This document shows positions 6,564-12,966 of a DNA stretch of 12,966 nucleotides, one piece after another (within the stretch, counting starts at the first letter, position 1; each line of letters starts with the position of its first letter). A model generated the notes under the pieces. That model had not been told where the DNA came from. It ran no database searches and worked only from the letters and a program-made list of their open reading frames with translations. The translations under genes and the position numbers were made by a program. The DNA is taken from assembly GCA_009926705.1 (NCBI GenBank), contig RFOJ01000012.1:1-12966 (forward strand), given 5' to 3'. Source of the stretch: Acidimicrobiia bacterium (GTDB lineage: Bacteria; Actinomycetota; Acidimicrobiia; Acidimicrobiales; Ilumatobacteraceae).

Positions 6564-7244
6564 TCAGGCCTCTGGCTCCATCAACGCGCCGAATGCGGCA
6601 GCACCTGCCGCACTGAACACCACCGCGAAGACTGCGAGCAGCGCGACCCACGCCCACCCGCTCGCAGTGTCGATCGTCTGGCTGCCGAATGCCGCTTCGG
6701 TCGCCCTCGAGGCGCCGATCAGAAGCGGGGCCAGCACCGGAAGCGCGAGCAACGCAAGCAGCGAATCGCGCCCGTTCATGTTCGCAACCACGGCGCCATA
6801 GAGAGTACCGACGCTCGCTAATCCCCACGCTGCGCTCACGACGATGGTGACCAACAACACCACATTGCTGCCGCTCACCGTCGCCCCGTAGAGCACGATT
6901 GCGCCGAACACCAGCAAAACTGAGAGCACAAGCAACTGCACAAATGCCGCAAACAGCTTGCCGAAGAACACGTTCACAGGCTCTACGGCGCTCGTGAGCA
7001 GAACTTCAAGGGCGGCGTCCTGCGTCTCTACGTCGTAGGTGCGCTGAACAAGCAGCAACGTGGAGAACAACATGGTGAGCCACACGAGCCCCGAAGCGGC
7101 GCGCAAGATAAGCGGTTCGCTGTCGAGTGCGACTGCGAACAGCACCAACACGAGCAGTGCGAATGGAATCACTCTGACGAGCAGCAATCTCGCTCGAAAC
7201 TCGACGAGCAAGTCTTTGCGTGCCACTACCAATGCTTGCTTCAT
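6564..7244 (-). CDS. ccmB: Heme exporter ABC permease CcmB
   Basis: Membrane subunit of the CcmAB ABC transporter, whose ATP hydrolysis is used to release holo-CcmE from the CcmC complex. The 226-residue length fits the family. It begins MKQALVVARKDLLVEFRAR, the typical CcmB opening, followed by six hydrophobic segments. Family-like stretches include TYDVETQDAALEVLLTSAVEP (about 67-87) and GKLFAAFVQLLVLSVLL. The reading frame is open much further upstream, but that part is antisense-like sequence overlapping ccmA. The ATG at 7244 is chosen because the protein family starts there and AGGCGG (7256-7251) lies six bases before it. There is a 34-base gap to ccmA and a 21-base gap to ccmC. It ends ALMEPEA. 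Confidence 0.92.
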   Translation of the reverse strand: MKQALVVARKDLLVEFRARLLLVRVIPFALLVLVLFAVALDSEPLILRAASGLVWLTMLFSTLLLVQRTYDVETQDAALEVLLTSAVEPVNVFFGKLFAAFVQLLVLSVLLVFGAIVLYGATVSGSNVVLLVTIVVSAAWGLASVGTLYGAVVANMNGRDSLLALLALPVLAPLLIGASRATEAAFGSQTIDTASGWAWVALLAVFAVVFSAAGAAAFGALMEPEA

Positions 7245-7278
7245 GCCGAGCCGCCTGCATGAGTCTCGTGAGATCGAA

Positions 7279-7953
7279 TCATGACTGCCTCGGTGAGTCG
7301 CTCGCAACGACGCCTCCTGCGAGCAGCAACGTTCGCGGAACTGCGCGACCTGGTCGGTCGGTCTCGTGCGTGGTGTACAACACGGTCGCGCCCGACGAAG
7401 TTGCCTCGAGGAGAATGACGTCGAGTTCGTCTCGCGCGGCAGCATCAAGCCCCGCGTGTGGTTCGTCGAGCAACCAAAGTTGTGCGCGACGCACCACCAA
7501 TGAGGCGAGTGCCGTCCGACGACGCTGCCCCGCCGACAACGCGCGAGTTCTCGTCGACGCAACTCGCGAGTCGATGCGCAGCCGAGCGAGCGCGTCTTCG
7601 ACATCACGAGTGTGTGCACCCACCAAGCGCGCGGTGAACTCCACGTTCTCCCGCGACGTCAGCTCGTCGTACAGACCGTTGCGATGCCCGAGCAACCCGA
7701 CGTGTCGTCGCACAGAAGCCCGATCGTCGGCGAGATTGACGTCGAACACCTGCGCCGAACCTCGCGTGAGCGGCACTAGGCCCGCACAGAGTCGCAGGAG
7801 CGTTGACTTGCCGGTTCCGTTCGCCCCGCGGAGGGCGACAAGTTCACCGCGACCCACCGAGACGCTCGCTCCTGCCAATGCTGGAAAACCGCCCAGAGCA
7901 ACGACGGCGTCGTTAAGCCGAATCGCTGTGTCGTTCGTCGTCACTGGCTGCAC
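7279..7953 (-). CDS. ccmA: Heme exporter ABC ATPase CcmA
   Basis: ATPase subunit that pairs with CcmB; first gene of the ccm operon. In 224 residues it shows Walker A GANGTGKST (43-51), the CcmA-type segment LLGHRNGLYDELTSREN (about 87-103) in place of a normal Q-loop, signature LSAGQ (139-143), Walker B LWLLDEP (159-165), D-loop AGLD (167-170) and H-loop H196. The GH-x-x-G-x-x-x-x-LT-x-x-EN pattern is characteristic of CcmA and, with the following genes, separates it from generic ABC ATPases. The start is given as GTG 7953; a second in-frame GTG at 7944 is possible. The upstream ribosome site is weak. The promoter lies in the 45-base region shared with the divergent membrane-protein/tetR pair. 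Confidence 0.94.
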   Translation of the reverse strand: MQPVTTNDTAIRLNDAVVALGGFPALAGASVSVGRGELVALRGANGTGKSTLLRLCAGLVPLTRGSAQVFDVNLADDRASVRRHVGLLGHRNGLYDELTSRENVEFTARLVGAHTRDVEDALARLRIDSRVASTRTRALSAGQRRRTALASLVVRRAQLWLLDEPHAGLDAAARDELDVILLEATSSGATVLYTTHETDRPGRAVPRTLLLAGGVVASDSPRQS

Positions 7954-7976
7954 CGATACGCGCTCAATCTTCGTTC

Positions 7977-7982
7977 AGCCTA
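7977..7982 (-). promoter_or_regulatory. Candidate -10 box of the ccm operon
   Basis: TAGGCT on the minus strand (7982 to 7977) is the same hexamer as in front of moaA. It would start transcription near 7970, leaving a leader of about 17 bases before the GTG of ccmA. It shares the TA at 7981-7982 with the opposite -10 box. No clear -35 is seen. Confidence 0.45.
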
Positions 7983-7986
7983 GATT
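7981..7986 (+). promoter_or_regulatory. Candidate -10 box of the membrane-protein/tetR operon
   Basis: TAGATT (7981-7986) fits TAnnnT. Transcription would start around 7993, leaving a leader of only a few bases before the ATG at 7999, which has no Shine-Dalgarno. The box lies in the right arm of the inverted repeat and overlaps the minus-strand -10 box. Confidence 0.45.
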
Positions 7987-7998
7987 GACGCCCATCCG

Positions 7999-8349
7999 AT
8001 GAGTTCTTCGAACAGCTCGTTTCCAGCCGACGATCCGGTAGTCGCCAAGCGTGATCGCATTGATCGCGTCAACAAGATTGCGTCACGCACGGGTTACGGG
8101 CTCTACGCCGTCTCGACGGTCGCCTTCTTCGCCGGACTCTGGACCGAGTACACCGGGGTATTCCACCTGTTGAGCGGCGTGTCGCTCGTGATTGGCTCGA
8201 TCATCCTTGCGCCGAGCATCGTGATTACGTACGGCATCCGTGCCGCACGACGCGAAGACGCAAAGGCGACTGCCGAGCACACGTCGCGCGAAACCGAACA
8301 GACAACTCGCGAAGCCGGCGCACCACACACTCCTTCGAGCACGTCGTGA
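7999..8349 (+). CDS. Small two-helix membrane protein of unknown function
   Basis: I do not recognise this 116-residue protein. It has a charged N-terminus with VAKRDRIDRVNKIASRTGYG (about 15-34), two hydrophobic segments separated by a short loop with TEYTG (about 33-49 and 55-78), then a hydrophilic, Ala/Thr/Glu/Arg-rich tail (from about 82) that looks disordered. The likely topology is an alpha-hairpin in the membrane with both ends in the cytoplasm. The basic RRED just after the second helix supports a cytoplasmic C-terminus. There is no enzyme motif. The stop overlaps the GTG of the tetR gene (GTGA), so the two are translated together; a link to membrane stress or to the regulator's signal is possible but unproven. 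The ATG at 7999 lies 13 bases after a TAGATT -10 box. Confidence 0.8.
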   Translation: MSSSNSSFPADDPVVAKRDRIDRVNKIASRTGYGLYAVSTVAFFAGLWTEYTGVFHLLSGVSLVIGSIILAPSIVITYGIRAARREDAKATAEHTSRETEQTTREAGAPHTPSSTS

Positions 8350-8927
8350 ACTTGCGCCTCCCCGCTGCTGAGCGCCGAACGCAGGTGCTGCACGTCGCAC
8401 TCAGAGTGTTTGCGGCGAAAGGCTTTCACCGCACGTCAATGAATGACATCGCAGAAGCAGGCGGAGTCACTAAACCCGTGTTGTACCAACACTTCGAATC
8501 GAAGCGTGCGCTCTACCTCGCCATCATCGACGAAGTAGCTGCAGAGATGCTGGAGACAATCAGCAAAGCGACGGCAAACGCCGTCGACGGAAAGATGCAG
8601 ACACAGGCCGGCATTGTCGCATACTTCTCGTGGGTGGCAACACACCGCGACGAGTTCAACTTGTTGTTCGGAAGCGGTGCCAGAAGCGACGACGAGTTCG
8701 CAGCGGCGATTCGCGAAGCAGAGAAGTCTGTCGCCGAAGCGATCGCGCCGCTCATCGACGCAGGTCTTGATGCAACACACCAGCGACGTCTCGCTTACGC
8801 CTTGGTCGGAATGTCAGAAGGTCTCAGCCGTCACTTGGTGATGAACGGCGAAGCCTTTGACCCGCAAGAAGTGGGCGCTCAGCTCGCGAATCTGGCCTGG
8901 GCGGGGTTGCGCGGCATACAGCCGTAG
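8346..8927 (+). CDS. TetR-family transcriptional regulator
   Basis: A 193-residue one-component repressor-like protein. The N-terminal DNA-binding domain is clear: AERRTQVLHVALRVFAAKGFHRTSMNDIAEAGGVTKPVLYQHFESKRALY (written here as a region, residues about 8-57), with the recognition helix around VTKPVLYQHF (41-50). The rest (about 60-193) is helical and variable, as expected for the ligand-binding and dimer domain, and gives no hint of the ligand. It starts at GTG 8346, overlapping the previous gene by four bases. The operon is divergent from ccmA across a palindrome, so it may repress itself and the ccm operon. TetR regulators are common next to unrelated genes, so control of ccm is a hypothesis. 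Its 3' end converges on lhr with 74 bases between. Confidence 0.93.
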   Translation: MNLRLPAAERRTQVLHVALRVFAAKGFHRTSMNDIAEAGGVTKPVLYQHFESKRALYLAIIDEVAAEMLETISKATANAVDGKMQTQAGIVAYFSWVATHRDEFNLLFGSGARSDDEFAAAIREAEKSVAEAIAPLIDAGLDATHQRRLAYALVGMSEGLSRHLVMNGEAFDPQEVGAQLANLAWAGLRGIQP

Positions 8928-8950
8928 ACAGACTCACTCGCTCAGCGACT

Positions 8951-8993
8951 CTGCGCGACGCCCAAATTCAGTCACGCGGTAACGCTGCGCGAC
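8951..8993. repeat. Short direct repeat in the tetR/lhr convergent gap
   Basis: CTGCGCGAC occurs at 8951-8959 and 8985-8993, a 9-bp direct repeat with a 34-base period inside the 74-base gap between two convergent genes. No hairpin with a T-run is visible in the gap, so neither gene has an obvious intrinsic terminator here. It may be chance in GC-rich DNA. Confidence 0.3.
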
Positions 8994-9001
8994 ACTCGCA
9001 A

Positions 9002-12000
9002 TTAATCGCGTAGCACGAACCCGCGATAACCGCGCACGAACCCGTGTCGCTCAAGCAGCGCTGCCACTTCGAGCGTGAGCGGCGACTTCTCGTCGTGGGC
9101 AGCGCCGTTGACCTTGCGTACTTCGACTGACTTGGCTCTCGCGTCCTTCACCAAGTTGCGCAATGCTTCTGACAGCGCGACGAACGAGGCGGGTTCGAGC
9201 GTGCGGGCGAACGTGACGAGGTGGTGGCTACGAACGTCGTACCATCCGAGCAAGTGACCGCGGGACATCACGCAAATGGCGCCGGCGCTGCGGGTCGGTC
9301 GGCCAGCAGTCTCGGGCCAGTCGATCGTGGCGCCGAACGGTTGTGCGGGATCGGTTGCCGCAAGCACGGCGACATCGAGCGGCTCGTCATCTGCACCGAG
9401 CGACGGTTCTTTGCACGCACGCAGTCGGTCGATGGCTCCGGGCACGGCGAACTGTGCAGCACCGAGACCGTCAACGAAGTATCCGCGGCGAACCGTGCCG
9501 CGTTCTTCCAGTGCTTTCAGCACGCCGTACACGCCTGCAAAACCACCGCGGACGCCCTCGGCAAGCACTGCCTCGCGCGTGAGCACACCGTGGCGCTCGA
9601 GCAATTGCAGAGCAAGCGCGTGCACCGACTCGGTCTGGGTCGCGACTCGCTCGACAAGTTGCGAGACGAGGCTCCATCGGCCCTGCGCAGCCGGTGGCCC
9701 CACGCGAGTGCTGCCGCTATTTCGTGCGTGACGCGGCCGCACGAGTCGGGCTGCGGCGCGGCGTGCGCTTGGTGCCGCCGCGGGTCGGGCACTCTTGCCG
9801 CTTCGCGCACCGTGCAGAACTGCGCGCAGCGGCGTGAGTGAGTCGTTGGTGACTTCGCCTGCCCAAACCAGATCCCACAGTGCGGCCAAGAGCTCTGCGT
9901 CGGTCGCTCCGCGGACTGCAGCTCGCAACTGACCCCAGAAGGAGGCGCCGCGTTCGGCGAGAGCGCTGCGAATCTGGTCGTGCACGGTGCCCTGCGGCGA
10001 CTCGGCGGTCTCCAGTGCCGGCAACAGCGAGGCGAGCTGATCGGCAAAGAACAACCGGATGCGTCCGTCGTTACCTCCGAGAGCACCGGCTCCGATCCAC
10101 ACCACTTCGCCGCTGGTGCACAAGTCGTCGAGCAACGCGGCACGGTAGCCGCGCACCCGAAGCGGGAGCACGTCGGTTTCGAGGGTGGACGCAACGAGCG
10201 CCGATCCAGACAGCGACGACAACGCCTCCGTCACCGCCTCGGTGCCGTGCGTCGGGGAGTCGATGCCATGCCACTCCGTGAGGAACCTCGCGAAGGTGTG
10301 CTGGTCGACCGGCTCTACTTCTTTGCGCAATTTGGCGAGTGACCGGCGCCGTACGAGTCGCAACACTTCGACGTCGCACCACTCTCGTTCGGTGCCGAAC
10401 GGCCGGAACTCGCCGCGCACCACGCGATGCGCTGCTTCGAGTTGTGCGAGCGCGACTGCGACTCGATCACCGCTGATGCCGTACCGCGAAGACACATCGC
10501 GCACCACGAACGGCGCGTGAGTTCGGGCGTAACGGGCAACCAGCTCGAGCATCGGTGCGTCAACCGGGTCGGTGAAGGCTTGTGGCAAGCCGAGTGGAAG
10601 CGCGCATCCGAGCGCATCGCGGTAGCGCCCCGCGTCTTCGGCGGCGACAAAGCGTCGTTCTCCGGCGACGGCAATCTCGATGGCGCGTCGCTCGCTCACC
10701 AGCAACTCGACGAGTGCCGCCGCGTCACCGTCGACTCGCAACGCGAGGTCGGTGAGCGTGAGGTCACCCACACGTCGCAGCACGTCGTGCACTTCGTCTG
10801 CAGTGCGCGCACGACGCAACTCAGCCACATGCTGCAACTCAAGTTCGACATCGATGAGCACGTCACCATCGAGCAGTTCGCGCAGCTCTTCAGAGCCGAG
10901 CAGGTCGTCGAGCAGGTCGCGGTCGAGTGCGAGCGCCGCAGCACGGCGCTCGGCGAGCGGGGCGTCACCTTCGTACATATACGCCGCAATCCAGTTGAAG
11001 AGCAGGCTCTGGGCGAACGGTGACGCCTTCGGGGTGTCGACGCTGACGAGGCGAATCGCGCGCGACCGCAGCCTGGTGAGCACGTCGCGCAGGGCCGGCA
11101 CGTCGAACACGTCTTGCAAGCACTCGCGGCTCGTCTCAAGGAGCATCGGAAACGTCGGGTACTTCGCCGCCACGGCTAGAAGGTCGGCGGCTCGTTGTCG
11201 CTGCTGCCACAGCGGTGTGCGCTGATCGGGGCGTCGACGCGGCAAGAGCAACGCCCGCGCCGCACACTCACGGAAGCGCGCGGCAAAGAGCGACGTCTGC
11301 GGCACGGCCGACACCAGCGTCTCCATCAATTCGTCGGGATCTATCAGCAGTTCTTCCACCGGGACACGGTCGATTGCCTCGGGCAAACGCAGAACGATGC
11401 CGTCGTCGCCGTACATCGTCTCCACCGGGATGCCGTGGCGTTCCAGCAGACGGTTTTCGAGTGCGATCGCCCACGGAGCGTGCACCGGGGTGCCGAATGG
11501 CGAATGGATACAAATGCGCCAGTCACCGATCTCGTCTCGAAAACGTTCGATCACAATCGTGCGGTCGTCTGGAAGGGTTCCGGTGGCTTCGACCTGTTCG
11601 GAAATGTACGAGAGCAGGTTGCGGGCGGCGAGCGGGTCGAGGCAGTGCCGCGACTCGAGCTCAGCTTGTGCGTCGTGCGCCGACTTCACCTGCTGCTCGC
11701 GGATTTCGCGCAAGAACTCGCCGACGGCGCGACCCAACTCGAGTGGGCGACCAAGGCGGTCGCCGTGCCAATACGGCATCTTGCCGGGCTCTCCGGGTGC
11801 GGGGTTCACGATCACACGGTCGAACGAGACGTCTTCGATGCGCCAGGTGGATGCGCCGAGGATGAATGTCTCCCCCGGCCGGGTCTCGTAGACCATCTCT
11901 TCGTCGAGTTCGCCGACGCGCGTGCCATCGGGAAGAAACACCCCGAAGAGCCCGCGATCAGGGATGGTGCCGCCGTTGGTGACCGCCAAGCGCTGCGCGC

Positions 12001-12966
12001 CGTCGCGAGCACGCAACGTATCGGCGATGCGATCCCACACGATGCGCGGCTTCAGATCTCGGAACTCTTCGCTCGGATACCTTCCGGCGAGCAGGTCAAG
12101 CACGTTGTTGCGCACTTCGTCGGTGAGTTCGGCGAAGTTTGCGCAGCGCTTAATCATCGCGGTGAGTGCAGCGACGCTCACGTCGGGGTGCATCGCGACA
12201 TGAGCCACGATGTGCTGTGCGAGCACGTCGAGCGGGTTGCGCAGATATCGAGTCGACTCAATTTCGGCATCAAGCATTCGTCGCGCGACGACGGCAACTT
12301 CGAGCAGGTCGTGACGATGCTTCGGGAACACCTTCCCGCGGCTCGGTGACCCGACTGCGTGGCCCGCACGACCGATGCGCTGCAGCCCGCGGCTCACCGC
12401 ACCAGGCGACTCCACTTGGATGACGAGGTCGACGGCACCCATGTCGATGCCGAGCTCGAGACTGCTCGTCGCCACGATGGCACGCAGTTGACCGCGCTTC
12501 AACTGATCTTCAATGACGATGCGCTGTTCACGGGCAAGCGAGCCGTGGTGCGCTTTGACGAAGTCGCCGGTCGTGCTCGCGCCATCGGCAGTGCTGCTCA
12601 GTCCGAGATCGGCTGCCAGCTCGTTGAGTTGGGCTGCGAGCCGTTCTGCCCCACGACGCGCGTTACAGAAGATGATCGTGCTGCGGTGCTGCTGCACGAG
12701 TTCGAGGATGCGCGGTGTGATACTCGGCCAGATGCTGGTACGTCGCTCTACACCTGCGGCAGTTGCAGGGCCGCTGCGAAGTTCGTGGGTGACCTTTCCC
12801 AATTCGCCCATGTCTTCGACCGGGACGACGACTTCGACTTCGAGCGTCTTTCGTGCGCCGGCATCGACGATTGAAACGGGTCGCGGAGTGCCCTCGCGAT
12901 ATCCGCCGAGAAACCGCGCGACTTCTTCGAGCGGACGCTGGGTGGCAGAGAGCCCGATGCGCTGCG
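9002..12966 (-). CDS. lhr: Lhr-type ATP-dependent helicase, 5' end outside the window
   Basis: Large superfamily 2 DNA repair helicase that moves 3' to 5' on single strands and unwinds RNA:DNA hybrids in the studied mycobacterial protein. The frame is open to the window edge: 1320 residues are visible, while complete family members have about 1500. The first RecA-like domain is lost except motif III (QRIGLSAT at visible residues 1-8). RecA2 follows, with IIFCNARRGAERL (motif IV, about 97-109), ATSSLELGIDMG (motif V, about 165-176) and QRIGRAGH (motif VI, about 195-202). Then come the Lhr-specific region with WRIEDV (W374) and GKMPYWHGD, the DEAD/H-associated domain, and winged-helix modules up to the C-terminus GFVRGYRGFVLRD. 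An Arg/Ala/Pro-rich, probably flexible linker sits at about 1045-1090. The stop is TAA at 9002-9004. Confidence 0.95.
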   Translation of the reverse strand, partial: QRIGLSATQRPLEEVARFLGGYREGTPRPVSIVDAGARKTLEVEVVVPVEDMGELGKVTHELRSGPATAAGVERRTSIWPSITPRILELVQQHRSTIIFCNARRGAERLAAQLNELAADLGLSSTADGASTTGDFVKAHHGSLAREQRIVIEDQLKRGQLRAIVATSSLELGIDMGAVDLVIQVESPGAVSRGLQRIGRAGHAVGSPSRGKVFPKHRHDLLEVAVVARRMLDAEIESTRYLRNPLDVLAQHIVAHVAMHPDVSVAALTAMIKRCANFAELTDEVRNNVLDLLAGRYPSEEFRDLKPRIVWDRIADTLRARDGAQRLAVTNGGTIPDRGLFGVFLPDGTRVGELDEEMVYETRPGETFILGASTWRIEDVSFDRVIVNPAPGEPGKMPYWHGDRLGRPLELGRAVGEFLREIREQQVKSAHDAQAELESRHCLDPLAARNLLSYISEQVEATGTLPDDRTIVIERFRDEIGDWRICIHSPFGTPVHAPWAIALENRLLERHGIPVETMYGDDGIVLRLPEAIDRVPVEELLIDPDELMETLVSAVPQTSLFAARFRECAARALLLPRRRPDQRTPLWQQRQRAADLLAVAAKYPTFPMLLETSRECLQDVFDVPALRDVLTRLRSRAIRLVSVDTPKASPFAQSLLFNWIAAYMYEGDAPLAERRAAALALDRDLLDDLLGSEELRELLDGDVLIDVELELQHVAELRRARTADEVHDVLRRVGDLTLTDLALRVDGDAAALVELLVSERRAIEIAVAGERRFVAAEDAGRYRDALGCALPLGLPQAFTDPVDAPMLELVARYARTHAPFVVRDVSSRYGISGDRVAVALAQLEAAHRVVRGEFRPFGTEREWCDVEVLRLVRRRSLAKLRKEVEPVDQHTFARFLTEWHGIDSPTHGTEAVTEALSSLSGSALVASTLETDVLPLRVRGYRAALLDDLCTSGEVVWIGAGALGGNDGRIRLFFADQLASLLPALETAESPQGTVHDQIRSALAERGASFWGQLRAAVRGATDAELLAALWDLVWAGEVTNDSLTPLRAVLHGARSGKSARPAAAPSARRAAARLVRPRHARNSGSTRVGPPAAQGRWSLVSQLVERVATQTESVHALALQLLERHGVLTREAVLAEGVRGGFAGVYGVLKALEERGTVRRGYFVDGLGAAQFAVPGAIDRLRACKEPSLGADDEPLDVAVLAATDPAQPFGATIDWPETAGRPTRSAGAICVMSRGHLLGWYDVRSHHLVTFARTLEPASFVALSEALRNLVKDARAKSVEVRKVNGAAHDEKSPLTLEVAALLERHGFVRGYRGFVLRD

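Larger units (their letters stand above)
7964..7988. promoter_or_regulatory. Inverted repeat, candidate operator between the ccm operon and the tetR operon
   Basis: TCAATCT (7964-7970) and AGATTGA (7982-7988) are perfect 7-base inverted arms with an 11-base spacer, 25 bp in all, in the middle of the 45-bp divergent intergenic region. The size and half-site spacing fit TetR-family operators. The palindrome covers the -10 boxes of both directions, so a bound protein would block both. The nearest regulator gene is the tetR at 8346, on the divergent operon; that link is inferred. Confidence 0.55.

Noticed and set aside
6048..6821. A 257-codon plus-strand frame opposite ccmC and ccmB
   Set aside because: Its translation is low-complexity and charged, it spans two well-supported opposite-strand genes, and it has no start signal.
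7245..7619. Upstream extension of the ccmB frame
   Set aside because: The extra residues overlap ccmA in another frame and resemble no CcmB; the ATG at 7244 with AGGCGG fits the family start.
7220..8002. A 260-codon plus-strand frame opposite ccmA
   Set aside because: Ser/Arg/Thr-rich shadow that would run through the divergent promoter region; ccmA on the other strand has all ABC motifs.
8928..9001. Intrinsic terminator between tetR and lhr
   Set aside because: Only very short stems (for example GCG-GTAA-CGC) and an odd palindrome TCGCTCAGCGA are seen; there is no adequate stem with a T-run.
11195..12349. A 384-codon open frame on the plus strand opposite lhr
   Set aside because: It is antisense to a region of lhr with clear conserved motifs, has no recognisable domain, and long antisense frames are expected in GC-rich coding DNA.
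1..12966. CRISPR arrays, insertion sequences, tRNA or rRNA genes
   Set aside because: No repeat-spacer pattern, transposase, terminal inverted repeats or tRNA/rRNA-like sequence was seen; the window is almost fully occupied by protein genes.

Overview
The window is GC-rich, with compact, often overlapping genes. Protein similarity, TAnnnT-type -10 boxes, apparently leaderless starts and a long mycobacterial-style Lhr helicase all suggest an actinobacterium, probably of the Acidimicrobiia (Ilumatobacter-like) type. This placement is inferred from reading the sequence; no search was run.

Layout: (1) 28-1086, minus: moaA, for molybdenum cofactor synthesis. (2) 1087-1193: a short divergent promoter region with two leaderless-type promoters, a hairpin and a 22-bp tandem direct repeat. 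(3) 1194-1676, plus: a SixA-like histidine phosphatase. (4) 1709-7953, minus: a complete System I cytochrome c maturation operon in the order ccmA-ccmB-ccmC-ccmD-ccmE-ccmF-ccmG-ccmHI. It includes a 44-codon GTG-start ccmD that is easy to miss. ccmF is split by a single-base frameshift near 4236, and the last gene fuses CcmH and CcmI-type modules. (5) 7954-7998: a 45-bp divergent regulatory region in which the -10 boxes of the two directions overlap inside a 25-bp inverted repeat. (6) 7999-8927, plus: a small two-helix membrane protein of unknown function overlapping a TetR-family regulator. (7) 9002-12966, minus: the 3' part of a large Lhr-type helicase gene whose 5' end lies beyond the window.

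How the genes work together: CcmA and CcmB form the ABC transporter, and CcmC with CcmD loads heme onto the membrane-anchored chaperone CcmE. CcmF with CcmH attaches heme to apocytochrome c, while the thioredoxin-like CcmG and the CcmH Cys-pair domain keep the CXXCH cysteines reduced. Tight spacing (TGATG and GTGA overlaps, a Shine-Dalgarno inside the preceding gene) indicates translational coupling. The TetR gene reads away from the ccm operon across a shared palindrome, so it is a natural candidate regulator of both directions.

Most notable: full System I Ccm machinery in an apparent actinobacterium, the ccmF frameshift at a CTT-T sequence, the palindrome over overlapping divergent promoters, and the matching leaderless promoters of moaA and sixA.
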